Shown here piece by piece: positions 12,119 to 26,400 of a DNA stretch of 64,000 bases. Position numbers and translations under genes: made by a program. The notes under the pieces are model-generated. The model had not been told where the DNA came from, did no database searches, and was given only the letters and a program-made list of their open reading frames with translations. Numbering within the stretch: the stretch's first letter is position 1; every line of letters begins with the position of its first letter. Source of the stretch: Epiperipatus broadwayi (taxonomy: Eukaryota; Onychophora; Udeonychophora; Euonychophora; Peripatidae); NCBI GenBank assembly GCA_028023455.1, contig JAQFVV010012498.1, positions 1,362,001-1,426,000 of the forward strand. The letters are read 5' to 3'.

Positions 12119-13828
12119 TAGCCAGGTTATGTATATACTGTGTTGTGGGCCATGAGACATAGTTTGTCTCAACTTATATGATTATCTGTTTTTTATTAAG
12201 TTATTATTTAATTAAGCATTTCTGTAAATATAAATTTATTTTGATAAATAATTTACCCATATTTTTATTACAATCCACAATAACATATGTGAATTAACAT
12301 GAAAGAAGTTCACAAATAACATTGTAATAGAAATGATGTTATTCATTGTACAAATTATGTGCACAGATTTGCAAAATTATTTTGTTATAGTTAAAGTAAT
12401 GAATAATTTAGCTATGTTTAACCAGTTTTATTATTTATTATATTTAGAATATTTCAATAAATTTCATAAGATTGATATTTGTAAGTGATTTGAGTAATTT
12501 CTTTAATAGATAATATTCTCAAGTTAATAAACATATTGTATTATCAAATGAGAAAATATATATGCAATCAAAATTAAAACTTAACCTAGAAGTTCAAAAT
12601 GAATTTGATATAAAATTATTGTTGTATAAAAGGAATATTATTTAATAATCCAAATAAATTAAAATTTATTATTAAAATGGTTCTTAAATGATACCTATTT
12701 GCTAAATTATATTATTTATTACGTTTATAAAAATGCTGTTTGACTGTTTGTTAAATAGTATATTTTATATATTATTTGTGTAAAAAAATGTGATTAAGAC
12801 TAAAAATAGGCAGTGCTAAAATAGATTTTATAAAATTTAAGGTAGTTTCTAAGAAAAAGGCAGAATAAGAAATTTGACATTTACTAAAATAAAAAATATA
12901 AGGTATAAAATTATTTTGTTTATTTATTTAGTAAATGATATTTGTTTATTTGGAATGGTTTATTTTATCTTATATTATTTAATATTAAAAAAAAAGAACA
13001 TTAATGTTGTATTCTAATTTGCAAATGAATTATTATATACATACAATCATTTTAATGCAATTCAAAGTTTGTAGTAACTTGATAGCACCCAGTATGAGCA
13101 TTATAGAAATGCCAATGATGATTAGAGTTGAATTGACCCATCCACTATCCATCCACCTTGCATTTATTGCTCCATCAAATTTAGAGTCTATGTCTGTGCA
13201 ATTTTAGTAATTTATGATTAAGAAAAAAATAAAAAAATAAAAAGTTTAAATCATTTTAAGGCAACTACTTTCTATAAATATACCATAAACATAACAGCCA
13301 ATTAAAAATAATTATTTAAGTTGAGAATCTAAAAAGTCATTATTTTTAATTACTACTGTACCCTCCTTTCTTTTGTATTTTTTCTATACAGTGCAGATTA
13401 GCATATAGTTGGCATTCTCACCACACACTTAACAATTCCACTTAATCTATTTTTAAAATTAAAAAAATAAATCTTATTTTCACTTAAATAAATCTGGTTG
13501 AATAAGATAAAAAAAACAAATGAGATAGCTGACTAAAATTATTTTATTTTAATTATAAAGAATTAATGAAAAAAAACTTTTTTTTTAAATATGTGGACCA
13601 CATTCCTAATAAATTGTATAATAGATATATTTACCATATTCACGTTGAAAGCATATATAAATATGGGAGTTAAAATCACTTACAAATATACATTATGTAC
13701 ATGTCCTAAAAATGCTAATATTATATGGTTCATTATTAAATGTGAATTTTAGTATCTGCTGATATGATCTGAAACCAAATGGGAATATAGCAGGACTATT
13801 GTATACAAGACATAAAGTTACTTAAACC

Positions 13829-14355
13829 ACAAGTACCAATACCTAACTGGTTACTATATGTAAATTATATCAGCGGAGTTCTCATTCTTAAACAAATCAA
13901 TAGACTATGGTATACAATACGATACATTTATTTAACATAAATGCAAATAACAAACTGATTATTATAAGTAAATTATGTCATCTTGAGTTCTACATTTAAA
14001 CAAATTAATAAAATATTTTAGCAATCTATTTTCAAGGCAACATTACAAATAGGCTATATATGGAAATCCAAAATAAATGAAACTCCATTTGCCATTCTTA
14101 TTTAAGTTCTTTAAAAAGATTCTAAATAAAAGCAATACCAGAAACAGAAAAAATTAAATGAGCTTCCTTCCAGTAGGCAAAGAAAAACTGTTTAAAGATA
14201 GATTATTAAACAATTATTTTTATAATCTTTCACCAAAGTAATCTAAAATATTTTTTAACTATAATGACCATAAATGTCAATAACTAACTAGTTATTATAT
14301 TTAAATTATATCAACAGAGCTTTCTTGCTTACATAAATCAATATAATATTTCATC
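13829..14355. repeat. three diverged direct copies of an 85 bp block
   Basis: Copies at about 13829-13910, 13937-14022 and 14268-14352 share the order AACTGGTTATTATA, TAAATTATATCA, GAGTTCT, AAACAAATCAATA. They are too similar in word order to be chance, but diverged and unevenly spaced. Origin unknown. Confidence 0.6.
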
Positions 14356-17300
14356 AATCCCTTAATGTGAGGGATGTGAGAATCTAATTTACTTAGTAAA
14401 TTTATCTATTTTAACAAGAATTTGTTGACAGCAACCACATTTTAATAAATGCGTAAACAACTATTAATTCTTTATTAGGTTGTAAATTATGTATCATTTA
14501 ACTTTAGATAAAGTAATATAATTTTAATAATGTTCACATATAAATGTAATAATCTTTGTTTTTTAATATTTTCCCTGTTTCTATTCATTCATCTTATTTT
14601 ATATTTTTATAAATTATAATTAAAAAATATTTACATTTCAAATATATGGAAGCAGATATTAAAAAACAACAAACTACAGGCTCTTAAAAAGCTAAATAGA
14701 TTTCTTTAATTAATAAATGCAAGATAATTGCTTTGCATTTAGTAAGAACTTACACTAATCACATTTTAATAAATACATTTGAAGAACTACATGGGAATTT
14801 TCCTAATGGACAAGACTTTATTGGCGTAAATGCATCTAAATAACAATTACCACACTCTTAAGTTATGTATCTGCATGTAAGACTTAGCATTGTATGAATA
14901 TTTAAATCTATTGGCTGACTCTCATTGACATAAATGCTAGAGAAGTTCAACATTTTTTCTTCTTAAACATATTTTGGGTTAAGCAAAAGAGGAGATATAA
15001 TATTAAAATAATAACTAACTTACAAATATCACTAAATCTATCACTTCCTTTATTTTGCTGTAATATTTTATATAAATACAATTTATCCATCTTATTTTAA
15101 ACACATTTTAGCAAAACAATTTTTATTGTTTGAAGTAAAGTTGACAAATTGTATTTATTTAACAATTATCTTTATCACAAAATATCTCAAACTAAACATT
15201 AAACTTAATTTTTCAAAAATACATATTAATAGTTTTTAAATTTTGGTTTTAATTTTATCACATTAATAAAATAAAAGATATTTTTAAAGTATGATAGTGA
15301 AATAAAAAGTTCATTTTATGCAAATATAAAACAAGCTTACCTAGTTCTTTAAAATAAAACATTTCTATATTTATTATAAATTCTGATTTGTCAAATTCTA
15401 AAATTCATTTAGAAAAATAACTATTATCCATATTTTTTTGTTGGAAGTATAGTTACAAGGTATTTATTGTCTTTACCCTCTTGAAGGAGTAAGATTTTAA
15501 AAACAGAGGTAGATTTTTCATTCTGTCCATAATATATGTTATAGATTTTGATAGGTTTTATGAATCTATTTATTAAGGCAACTTTAGTGATATAATTTTT
15601 TCCTAGTCTGACATCTTTATTAAATTCGAATTGTAGTGGCATATACTGGTTTTAATTTTATTTTGTATAATTATTTTAAATAGTTGATAAAATGTACATA
15701 AAAAACCAGTTTTTTTCATATTAATTTAATTTTTAGTTCATAATTGTAAATAGAGTATAGGTAAACAAAAATTGATATTTTCACAATAAAAATGAAATTT
15801 TTGTGTAAGTCTATCAACATTTTATATATATTAATATTTCATGTTAAACTTTTTTAAATATAAAGTCTATTAATTAAGATTAATTTCTGTAATTTTTTTG
15901 ATAAGGATTCATTGTTTTTATATAAAGTGACATTTTATGTTAAGTGATTTTATGTTAAAGTTTCACTGTATATATGATTGTATTTTTTTTTAACTAAAAA
16001 ATTAGTAAAGCATACTTATTGTATCAAACATTTATAATTTAATTGTAAAACAGTACAATAATGGACATATATTGTAGTCATTTGTAAGTAACTACAAATT
16101 AAAAATAAAACCCTACTAATAGTGTATAGATTGAGGTATAAAAGGGGGTAAAATAAATTCAGATCATCACAATAGGATGAATTATAATTGTGTTAAAGAG
16201 AAAATAAAATGAATTGAAATTTCTTATAAAAGAGAGGATACTAAAACTAAATATTAAACAGGAAGTTATCGAGTTATTAAATTAATATTAAATAAGGCTT
16301 GTTTTCAAAATGAATTGAACTTTTTAAAAGCAATATTTTGTCTCTTTCTTGTTTTGTTTTTTAAAAACAAATTAAAAGAGATAATATAATTTTGGAGGTA
16401 GACAGCTTGATATTAAAAAAATATATTCTTTGAAAACTAATGTTTGAAGAGCAGTAATGATTAATTAGAAATTGATTAACATTATTAATTCAGATCAGAA
16501 CATGTTATACAGAAGAGTAAACACAGAAGTTTATAGCAAAGTGCTACACCATAAAGAGAAGTTTTGTCACACAAAGTATGGTTAGCAATAATCTTTTATA
16601 GTGAAGTTAAATACAAGAAGCTATATATTTTCCAGTGGATAAAATACTCTCAATATCATAAGAAAAATTACAAAATAATCAAATATATTAATAGTTCATG
16701 ATTTCTTAATATGTGTGTATAATTCCTTCTCTACATGTGATCATCTATGCCCTAGTATGTTGTTCCATAAAAAAAGGTAAGAGATAAAATCCAACTTTAG
16801 TTGATACCCATCATCATTGAAAATATGTTTTCCTAGCCCAGAGGTTAGTATGGTAGTTGTTGACTCCTTCCAAAATTCTACCAATTGAATATATTTAACC
16901 TGTAACCAAATAATAATAAATGAAAAAAAGTATCAATATCAACTATCTTAACATGAATAATGATCAAAGGCAAAATTTACCATTCACGACCAGTTTGAGA
17001 TAAGAAAAAAAAAGAATATAAGAAAATAACAATTTTTAGTAACCAGCCTGAAATATTAATTGAAACTAATGACTGATAAACTATGAATGAACAAACTGTC
17101 CAAGAATTGTCAGAAACCAAAAATATATAAAAAATTCCAAAATTTATGACTGAAAAGAGATTGGTGAAAGTGTTTTGATATGTATATCACTTCAAATAGA
17201 ATAATAATGTATGAAATTATGAAGTAATATTTCTTTAATTGTGATTACTATCATTTTATAATATTATGTTTTAATATTATTTTATATTACTTTAATATGA

Positions 17301-20052
17301 ATTATATATTTGCATATTTCTGATGAATTGAGTATAATAATGTATATATATAAAATTTATTTGGTTATAAATTTTTTTTACATGCTTGTAATTAAAACAT
17401 CAATCTGACATATAGGGGAAGAGAATAAGAAAAAATTACAAATAATATCTGTAATTTAGTTTCAAGTATTGACAAATAGAAAATGATGGAAATTATTAAA
17501 AGCCATGATATTAAATGTCTCATCAAAGATATTTTAGTTGTATTTAGAAATTTTGGTAAAGTTCATTATTTAATGGGAAGAATTTTAACACATTTGTAAT
17601 GTTAATACTGCTTGAAACAAATTCTTGTTGAGTTTAAAATTTTAATTTATTTACTAAAGTAGTGACTTTTCTTTTGCAACTGCAAATTCAATGTTTTAGC
17701 ACTTAGACACCTTGAAAATATTAAACTTGATTCAAAATGCATTTATTATAAACTTTTTTTAACACAGCATCCAAGTGCTTGAAAGTTCAATTTTAGCTTG
17801 TTTCAATTCTCATCCTTGTATTTTCTAAATTCAACAAGATGTTAAAATAAAAATATTTAAATTGTGCAATATTGGGTCTATGTATAATGTGTCAGGAATG
17901 CAGTTCTTGGTACTTGATGGGATTATTATCACTTAAGAATGACTGATGGTTTAAATCTAAATTTCTGGTCTTTTCTCAAAGAAGTCATGATATAACATCA
18001 TAATGAACCTAAGTCAATTGTACCAATCCAAACAAATAAAAAATGGTCAATAAGCTCAGATCTTTTAAACCAAATTCACCAATTATATGTAATATATGTA
18101 TATAGCTATGATAGGTATATATGTTTGACTGAACAATGATGAGCAAGCAATATTACTGTCAATTGGTCAACATATTAACAATAGATTCATAAACTGATAA
18201 AGTGTTTCTGTATGCTTAAAATCCTGTATAATATTGACACAACATCTCTGACATTTCTGACTTACATTTAATATCTCAATTAAAAGCAATAATTTAATCA
18301 TACACTTTACTCTAGAATTATCTACTACAAAACTGAATAGCAATGAACCTCATTATATTAGATTAGATTTTAACTAGTGGCCATTTTTAGAGAAAAACAT
18401 TAGATTTTTCATATCATTCAGCAAACATCTTTATTTCTTTTCTACTATTCATGTTTGAAATATAATTTTGAGCACAAGAAAAGTTGTTTGCATACTTATA
18501 TAAGCATAACATTAGTTATATGCTATCTATAGGCATTTTTGATTATTTAACAAGAGAATGATATATGTCAAACAAAACATGACTTCCCAGTTTACATTTA
18601 TCAGTTTCTTCAAAACTAGTAATCTACTATTTTGCTTTACTTTATATAGACATCTGTTGTTAGCATAAGTAATTAATGGGCGTTGGATTCCAGTGACAAC
18701 ATCCATAGATTAGTTTCTAATAAAGAAGATCTGAATTATTCAAATAAATGACTTAAAAATGTCAAACATTCTAAGGTTTTGAATTCAAGTCAATCTGTTT
18801 GAGTTTCTAAATAGGTTTGTCACTAGGATTGTAATGATAATTATTATGAATAGCTTTATTTATATGCTACATGTAAGCATTTTTTACTTTTAGCAAAAAA
18901 TGATATATACTAATAAAAGAGTGCTAATCTAGTGACAAATCTATATATCTATACAAGAAATCTAGCTTATGTTCAAACATTAGAATGTATTTACATTAGA
19001 TAATATATATAAAAAAGATGACTGCTGAATTTGTATGTGAAAATAAATGATCTTTATTTGTAAATACTAATTTCCAAGAACTAATCTGGGAATTTAGTTG
19101 GTATTACCATGTGCTCAGGCTTAAAGTAGATCTGGGAAATAAATTGCTGCTCCTAATACTATAATAAAAATGCATGCAATTAATATTATTGTTTTTAATT
19201 ACATATCTTTACTAATGCATTAATTAAGAGATTTTTTTATATCTTTCAAAAAAAAAAGTTTTTAATTATGTCACAGAAAGTATTCTTTTTTTTTGAAAAA
19301 GTATATACATTTATCTTAGACATAAAAGTATTGTCAATTCTTAGTTGTATATTATGCAATCATGCTTGATTCTAAGTATATTTATATTTTCTTAGCATTG
19401 GAACAAATCAATAGAATACGGTTCTAGATGGAATAGAAAACACTACTAAATAAAAGTAAAAGTGTATTATATGTTTAATTAATAATAAATCAGAACACAC
19501 AATGCAATAATGTTTAGATTGGTAGAAAGCAAGTCAAGTTATTACTAAAAAAGTAAAGATAGTTCATGAGCGCAGAACCTAAATGCATAATATTTCCTTC
19601 ATCAGTGGTGAAGATTATCTTATATTATCATTTGGTTTTGTTTTATCATGTAATGGCACCTATCGAAATATCATTGCATAATGACTTTTAATCTTCAGCT
19701 GAAATTTCCAACTGAAAACATTTTAAGTTTATTTGGGAAATTTTCAGTACAAGTTCTACTAGTTGTCAGATATATGAGTCATAGCTTAACTCAGCCAGCC
19801 AATAATAGTTGAGAATGAGCACTGAGGTATTTGTAGCTAGAAAATAAGAATCCCAGTCAATCAGCATTAATCAAACGATTGTTCTTGTGCTGGCTGTAAA
19901 AATTGTAACAAAATTTAGACTTCACTACTAGTGGAAGAAGTGTTATATTTTTGTAAGCATTGATACCATGATTACCTTTACTTTGTTCATGATACCTGAA
20001 TTAAACATTTCAAAGATGTGTGCAGCAATAATTTATCTGATATTTCTAATAA

Positions 20053-20098
20053 TCTTCTTCTTTTTCTTGTTCTCCTCCTTCTCCTCCTTCTTCTTATT
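20053..20098. repeat. polypyrimidine (CTT/CTC)n tract
   Basis: About 45 bases of C and T on the plus strand, mostly TTC and TCC units, with two G interruptions. Confidence 0.9.
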
Positions 20099-22747
20099 AT
20101 TAAATAGTACACTTTTAAATAACAATTACAAATGAGTACTACTAATACTTATTGACCTTTAGTAGCATGGCAAATTCGAGAAGTAAGGCTCCGTTGAATC
20201 TCAATTTTTAAAAAAGTAAAATAAAGTCTATATTGTGTTTAAACTAACAGTTTGATGCTAGAACTAATTGATCAGTTGACTAACTACCCACAGAAATATT
20301 TTTATTTAACTATTTTTCTCATAACTCATTAACTATTCGATTTTTTTTTTTAAATGTATATTACATATGTAAATTATAAATCATTACTTAATGAAAACTA
20401 AAATGAAAGCAATTGTCGATTGTCAGTTTATTTGGAAAAAAAAAAAAAAATCTTTTGTTGATTGGCTTTAAATTTTTTAGAATTGGTAAAAAGTTGTTTT
20501 TCCGAAATTTAAAAAAAAAAAGTCTGTAAAAGAGAAATAATGTCTGTTTTAAATGTCTTTCACTGTTAGTTAAGAATGATCTTAAAATATTAATTCGTGT
20601 TTAGAAAGTCTCATCAATTTAGGTACTATTTGTTTAAGAAAAAAGGAAGCTCCAATATCAGCGGATAATAAAAAGCTAGAAGAGAAATGACTTTTAATGA
20701 ACTTCTGTTGACTCTTCACTGCTACAAATCGTTAAAAATGATTTGCTGATCAAATTTCTCTTTAATTATACAAACTGCGTGCTTCAATAAAAAATAAAGT
20801 TGGTGAATTAAGTGTTAATTAAAGTATATCGATTTGCAGAGCTTTATATGTAGTATGGGTGTATGTATATCCTGAATAAATTGTAGTCTTTTTAATTTCC
20901 TATCTTTATGCGAATTCTTTAGCAGATAACAATAGAGAAAGAAAGATATATAAACTGGTTCATTGCAATTTGCGTTATGCGATCTAGAACAGTTGTAAAG
21001 GATGAGATTCAAGGGCTGAAGATTTCTAGATCAATTCTCACCAGCGTTAAGTAAAATAAATACACTTAGTTTAGTTAGATAAATGATTGATGTGTTCAAC
21101 CTTCCTAGCAACTAATCATAAAATTAAAATATCTAATGGGAACTTCAATTTTATCAGCGTATTTCTATAATTATTAAAAATTGTTTCCAATAATCATTAA
21201 AAATCGTTTCGCACTGACGTTGGGTCAAATAGTAATACGTGTTGCCTTAATCTGTTTCAATCACCTTCTTAAAAATTATAATTAAAACATTTTTTCTTGA
21301 GATATTTCTTGGGAAAAGAACTCAACGGTGTGGAATTACAATTTTATTATAAACAACACCACACTCTGGGAATGTACTCACCATTAATTCAAAATACCAC
21401 TGACTAATAAAATGAAAGCTAGAACTTTAGCTATGCTTTGCATGCACATATGCATTATTTGCATGTTTGCTACAATTATGTATCATCTATGAGATCAGAG
21501 TTAATATTAACAATTATTCAATGGGTTATAATGGCGCTGAGGCTTATTTCACTATCTGGTTAAAAACATCTGAATAGCATTTACTTGAGTTGTCTGTGTG
21601 CTGACTCCTAAAAACATTTCTTGATTTTACTTCAAATTTGAATACTAGATCATGAACATATGTGACTGAACAATTCTACAAAACTGTTTGTATATTTAAG
21701 GCTATTTCCCCCCAAACAATTACCTTTCGTAGTGACAGTAGCAAATTTGGAAGTTAAAAGTTCCTAGACTAATTTCGACCGAGATAAAACTGTACATTTA
21801 ATCAATTGAATGAAACTGTTATTCTGAGCACTTTACTTTGATATTTAATTCACTCAATATTATACAAATTGATTTTTGATAATGATGTAAGCAATTTTTT
21901 TCCAAAAAGGTAATCATGTTTTAAAATCTTTTCAAGTTGCATTTCTTACCAAGTGAATGAACTCATTTACATTTTTTGTGGTTATTTATTAATTTAGATC
22001 TTTATTTATTTTTAGACATTACAGTTTTCTCCAGATTTTATTTTAAATAAATGAATTTTGATCTGGATAGTTATAATTAGAGTAGAAAGTTGGGCTTAGC
22101 AAAATTATTTCACTTGTTTGTTATTTTTTAGTATATGGTATTTTTAAATTATATTGACCACACTATAATTTAAAAGCATAAATTCTCTATGCTTTTTCAT
22201 TATTTGACTTTTGCATCCATAAAAATTCATATTATTGTCAGAGTGACTAGATGTATGTTGATCTCACAATGGCTTTTATTCACTATGAGTTTATATTTTT
22301 TGCTTATAAATCTTCATAAGTTTCATCAATATATCTTAGTAAGTATTGATATCTGGTCATTGTTGATTCATGCAGGATTCATTTTGCTTTAACTGTTTAG
22401 CAGTTTTGAACACCAACCCTATATTAATTGGGCATTAACAATTTAATCATTTTAAATCTCAAATAAATTTGCATTTTTATTTTACAATCTTATAAATATG
22501 AGTTCATTTTTTCCCCAGACATTTCTTGTCACTTTTTTTCTATCTATAAATTAAAATAAAAAGTTAAGACTTTCATTTTCTGGTTTTTCTTTATCTAATC
22601 AGTTTTAATTATTCTATCCAAATCCTATATATGAATAAAGATAAGTCACAGGTTCAAAACTCTCCATACAATAGCACCACTCAGTCCAAGCCATATTAAT
22701 CAATGGATGCAGAAAACTTTGTGCATAGAATCCCTATCTAGTGCCTA

Positions 22748-22811
22748 CTCATCTAATATCCCCAGACTAGTTTCTAGTTTGTGGCTTTCATCAGTAAGGA
22801 GGTTTGGATCT
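22748..22811 (-). ncRNA. hammerhead ribozyme-like motif D
   Basis: On the minus strand CTGATGA (22794-22788) is followed by a 13-nt stem II region (22787-22775), GAAA (22774-22771), then CTAGT and C, with predicted cleavage between 22765 and 22764. Stem III is the minimal AC/GU pair with a two-base loop. Stem I pairs six positions next to the core (A-U, U-G, U-G, C-G, C-G, U-A), then an internal loop, then AA/UU. The short stem III and internal loop fit type I hammerheads of animal retroelements. Stem II is weak in this copy. Confidence 0.6.
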
Positions 22812-23244
22812 GGGAGAACTGCACATAGATCTTAGGATCTAATGCAACTTCCATCCAGAAACCAACTTTTACTTTGTTAGTTAATTATAAAATGAAAAGA
22901 CAATAATGTTTTCAATTCAAGCTCATTTGCTTGTATAGTCATATAGATCTTAACTCAGTTCAACATCTATACATTTTGGTGTCTTTGGTTTTTTAATAAT
23001 CACTGTAAACAGAATCCTATTGGACAGGATTGGTATTAAATTACTAAACATCACATGATTACCATTCTTTATACTTACACAAGCTGATAACACAAAGACA
23101 AAACTCTCCATACACTGGTGTTAATGAGCTAAATTGAAAAATTATTGTATTTTCATTTTGGACTCAAAGCTGTATAGTTAACTAAAAATAAAAATGGCTT
23201 CTGGAGGGTTGCGTTAGATCTTAAGATCTAAGTGCAGTGCTCTC

Positions 23245-23308
23245 AGATCCAAGGGTCCGCACTGATGAAAGTCACCAGCTAGAAACTAGTCTGGAGATAT
23301 TGGATGGG
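23245..23308 (+). ncRNA. hammerhead ribozyme-like motif E
   Basis: CTGATGA at 23262-23268, stem II region 23269-23281 (AGT, loop CACCA, GCT), GAAA at 23282-23285, then CTAGT and C, predicted cleavage 23291/23292. Stem I has outer pairing ATCCAA (23247-23252) with TTGGAT (about 23300-23305) and partial pairing near the core. It is the mirror partner of the motif at 22748-22811. Where they differ in stem II, taking the better base from each gives AGC/GCT. Confidence 0.6.
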
Positions 23309-23474
23309 TAGGCATTAGATAAGGATTTTATGCACAAATCTTTTTGCATCCATTGATTATTCTAGCTTGCACTGAGTGGTACTACTGTATGGAGAGTTTT
23401 GTCTCTGTGTTATCAGCTTGTGCAAGCATAAAGAATGGTGATCATGTGGTGTTTAATGATTTAATAACGATACG

Positions 23475-26400
23475 TCTCAGCTGATGTTGAATATGATATA
23501 TCCCCAATTAATTTTTGTCATATTATTTGCATCATATTTTTTTTCTGTTTTATAGTCAGTCCATCAGACTTATTTAACCAATTCAGACTATCAGGGGTTT
23601 TTGTTCTCTAATCTACAATAATTCTTAAACCTATTTATAATTTGTAAAAAATTTCAAGATACATCTAAGACCGTTATCTGATGATGCTATAAATATTTAA
23701 ATTTAATTATATGCAGTTCTTATTTTTTAAAATATTCAATTATCCAGAAGCCGTTTACTGAGTTTTATACAGCAATATTATTCTTACTTCTATTTTCTGA
23801 CATGCAAATCGTCTTTTGATTTTAAGTTAGTGCGATAATCAATTTCTATTTTTTTCCAGCAATCTTTGTTTTTGTTTTTTTCAACGCTTATTTTCATGAT
23901 TATTCAGCTTTTTCCCGTTAGTGTTACCTGTTATATATAATAGAATCGTTTGTATTTTTCAATGCACTAAACACATTTATAAAATCACGTCCAAATCTAA
24001 ATCAGTACGTGTGGCCATCTAGTGGATAATTGAGAAATCATTAAAATAATACATCATTTTTAAATTTTTTATTTAAAATTCTTTTATAATTGTAAAGGTT
24101 TTTCTTTTTTGTTTCAAACAAAAAAAGCTGTGAAGAAATAAACCTGTTTGCCTCTTAAACAGCATCTTCGATAAGATTTAGTTATCACTAATGGAATTGT
24201 AATAAAAAATTAATCTTTCTGCTGAATTTTCGATTAAAAGTTAGATATAATAATTTATAAAAGAAAAATAAAAAAAAAGATTTTTACACAAGATGAGTAC
24301 TTTTTGACTGCTTTTAATAAAGAAAATAAGATTCTAATTTATAAGATAAAAAAAAAAATCAATGTTTTATTACAACTATTATCTTCAATCAATAGAATAA
24401 AAAATACCCTCTCTACTTTCTGGCGCAAAAAAACATTTTACAAAACAGATTACATAAAAAAAAATTGTATTTCTATTAAATTTTATTATTACAAATAATT
24501 TTTAAAAAAGTAAGAATTAAAACATATTACGTATGCATGTTAAAATTTCTGTCCTAAGGCAAACTGAAATAATTTGGCATTGAGTATTACTTCCAAGCGA
24601 TATTACTTGATCATCGTCAGCGGTAGTTTGCTATTAATACAATAAATATAGCCTCTTAATATTTACATACCATGTTCTATTCACACCACATTAAAAAAAT
24701 ATACGATTTAGAAGATTTCGCTACCGATCTTTTGTTTTTTTTGAAGATCTTGGGACATTCACTTTAGTGGCAGATTGAAACAATAGTATTATTAAATGAA
24801 CTAAAGTGAATTTGTTTTTTATTTTCTTAGTTGAGAATTTATTAAAAAAAAACTTCTAACTCTTGAGTACATACTAAACTGCACATGCAGTGATTTGCAT
24901 AAACGTTTTAGTATATATCAATATAATGCACACAGATTAATAGATTTAATTACTAGTAGGTTCATATAATAAGAGTTTCATTTAATAGACTAAATTCATT
25001 CTGTGATTACTTTTCTTAGCTAAGAATTGAGAAAAACCTTTTATTTTTCGAGTCAACTGTTTATCACTCTTAAACGGCAGCTCTCCTCCCCGTATTGCGA
25101 AAAGTGAAAACAGATAAATAGTTCATTACTAAAACGTGTATACTACTGATTTTGATGACTTACTTTGTTATAAAATTCGTTCAAACTGTCATATCCTAAC
25201 TTGTTGGCTCAGAGATTGACATGCTGAAGTATTTAGCAAAGACAATGAAGACCCAAAATTTTTGTAAATATACTTTTCAATTTATTCAACTTTGTTACAG
25301 TTTTCTAATAATTGATGTGTATTAAATAAACAAATCAGTCACTCTTATAAGAACACAAATAAATATGTTAATTTTTTTCTTAATGATTGTTTTTCCAAAT
25401 GCTTTAATATTTTTATTACTCACTTTTGTTTAGATAATTTATCTTTGAAATACAAAATACTTATTAAAGCTTGAATTCTAAATGTCCAAATGCTAGAATA
25501 AATTTAAGGAAGTAGTAAACATTGGCAAGCTACCACCAGTGAGGACCATGTGATTACTATTACCACCTTCAGCCATCAAGTAGTGAACTTATCATATATA
25601 AGTTGACTGATTTTTTCCTTTATGAATATATATATATATATTTTAAAGAAAGCATAAATCAACATCTTAGTAACATATCAAATCCAAAGACTCATTGCAA
25701 AATAACCAGAGCATCATTTATGATGGAATGCCCATTCACAGATTTGATAGCAAAATATTTTTATGTTGCTATATCAAGAATATTATAATAATTATGACTT
25801 ATTACTGGTATCTGGTTTATCTGAAAATAAAATTAATCAATGGGTTCAATATCCACAAGAGTTTAATAATTCCAATTTCAAGTAACTGCATAACATTAGA
25901 TATTTATATTTATCAACAGCATACTGACCTTCCATTTGACTAACTAGTTTAATATAAGACCAATATTAGGGAATAACTAAGTTAATTGAAAGTAAATTTA
26001 TGTATCCACTTGTGACTTCAAAAGATTTACTATGTTTATTGTGTTCATACTTAAATCTTCAAATCACAGGCATGACCAAACTGATAATTAATCAATGTGC
26101 CATAAAATCATTTATTGTTTGAGTATGCAAACAATAAGGCTGTGATACCTTTATTAATAAAAATCTGTTAAGAAAGACTTGTATTCTTGATGTTATATAA
26201 AAGTTATTTTAAAACTGTCAGGGTTTGTTTTTCTTTTATTCATTTTTAGTGATTATATTATATAAAGTATATATTTTGAGAAGTTGTACAAAATACAGTT
26301 TAAGATTTTTTTTTTACAAAGTATTTTAAAACAGCAAGAAGTTCTGTCTTCATTTACAGCTAATTAATTTAATGAGCAGTTTCTGGCTAAGTGACATTTA

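Larger units (their letters stand above)
12120..22630. other. 10.5 kb AT-rich sequence, no gene seen
   Basis: Short open frames at 13004-13207, 15424-15642, 20815-21012 and 22189-22392 have no recognisable motif, and their lengths are what chance gives at this composition. No splice-ordered coding pattern was recognised, but introns of a host gene cannot be excluded. Confidence 0.5.
22633..23470. mobile_element. large fold-back element with two diverging hammerhead motifs (23 kb copy)
   Basis: The left arm, read on the minus strand from about 22870 to 22640, matches the right arm on the plus strand from about 23200 to 23410: an AGATCYAAG block, the hammerhead, GGCAYTAGATA, CATTGAT and the block AGTACTATTGTATGGAGAG with small changes. 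A third inverted piece at 23041-23120 mirrors the right terminus (AAACATCACATGATTACC against its complement at 23433-23460). The terminal words match those of the small element at 43791-43982. No coding frame is present. The outer boundary at the left is uncertain. Confidence 0.75.

Noticed and set aside
19590-19625. Minus-strand CTGATGAAGGAAAT as another hammerhead
   Set aside because: There are only two bases between the boxes, so no stem II can form.
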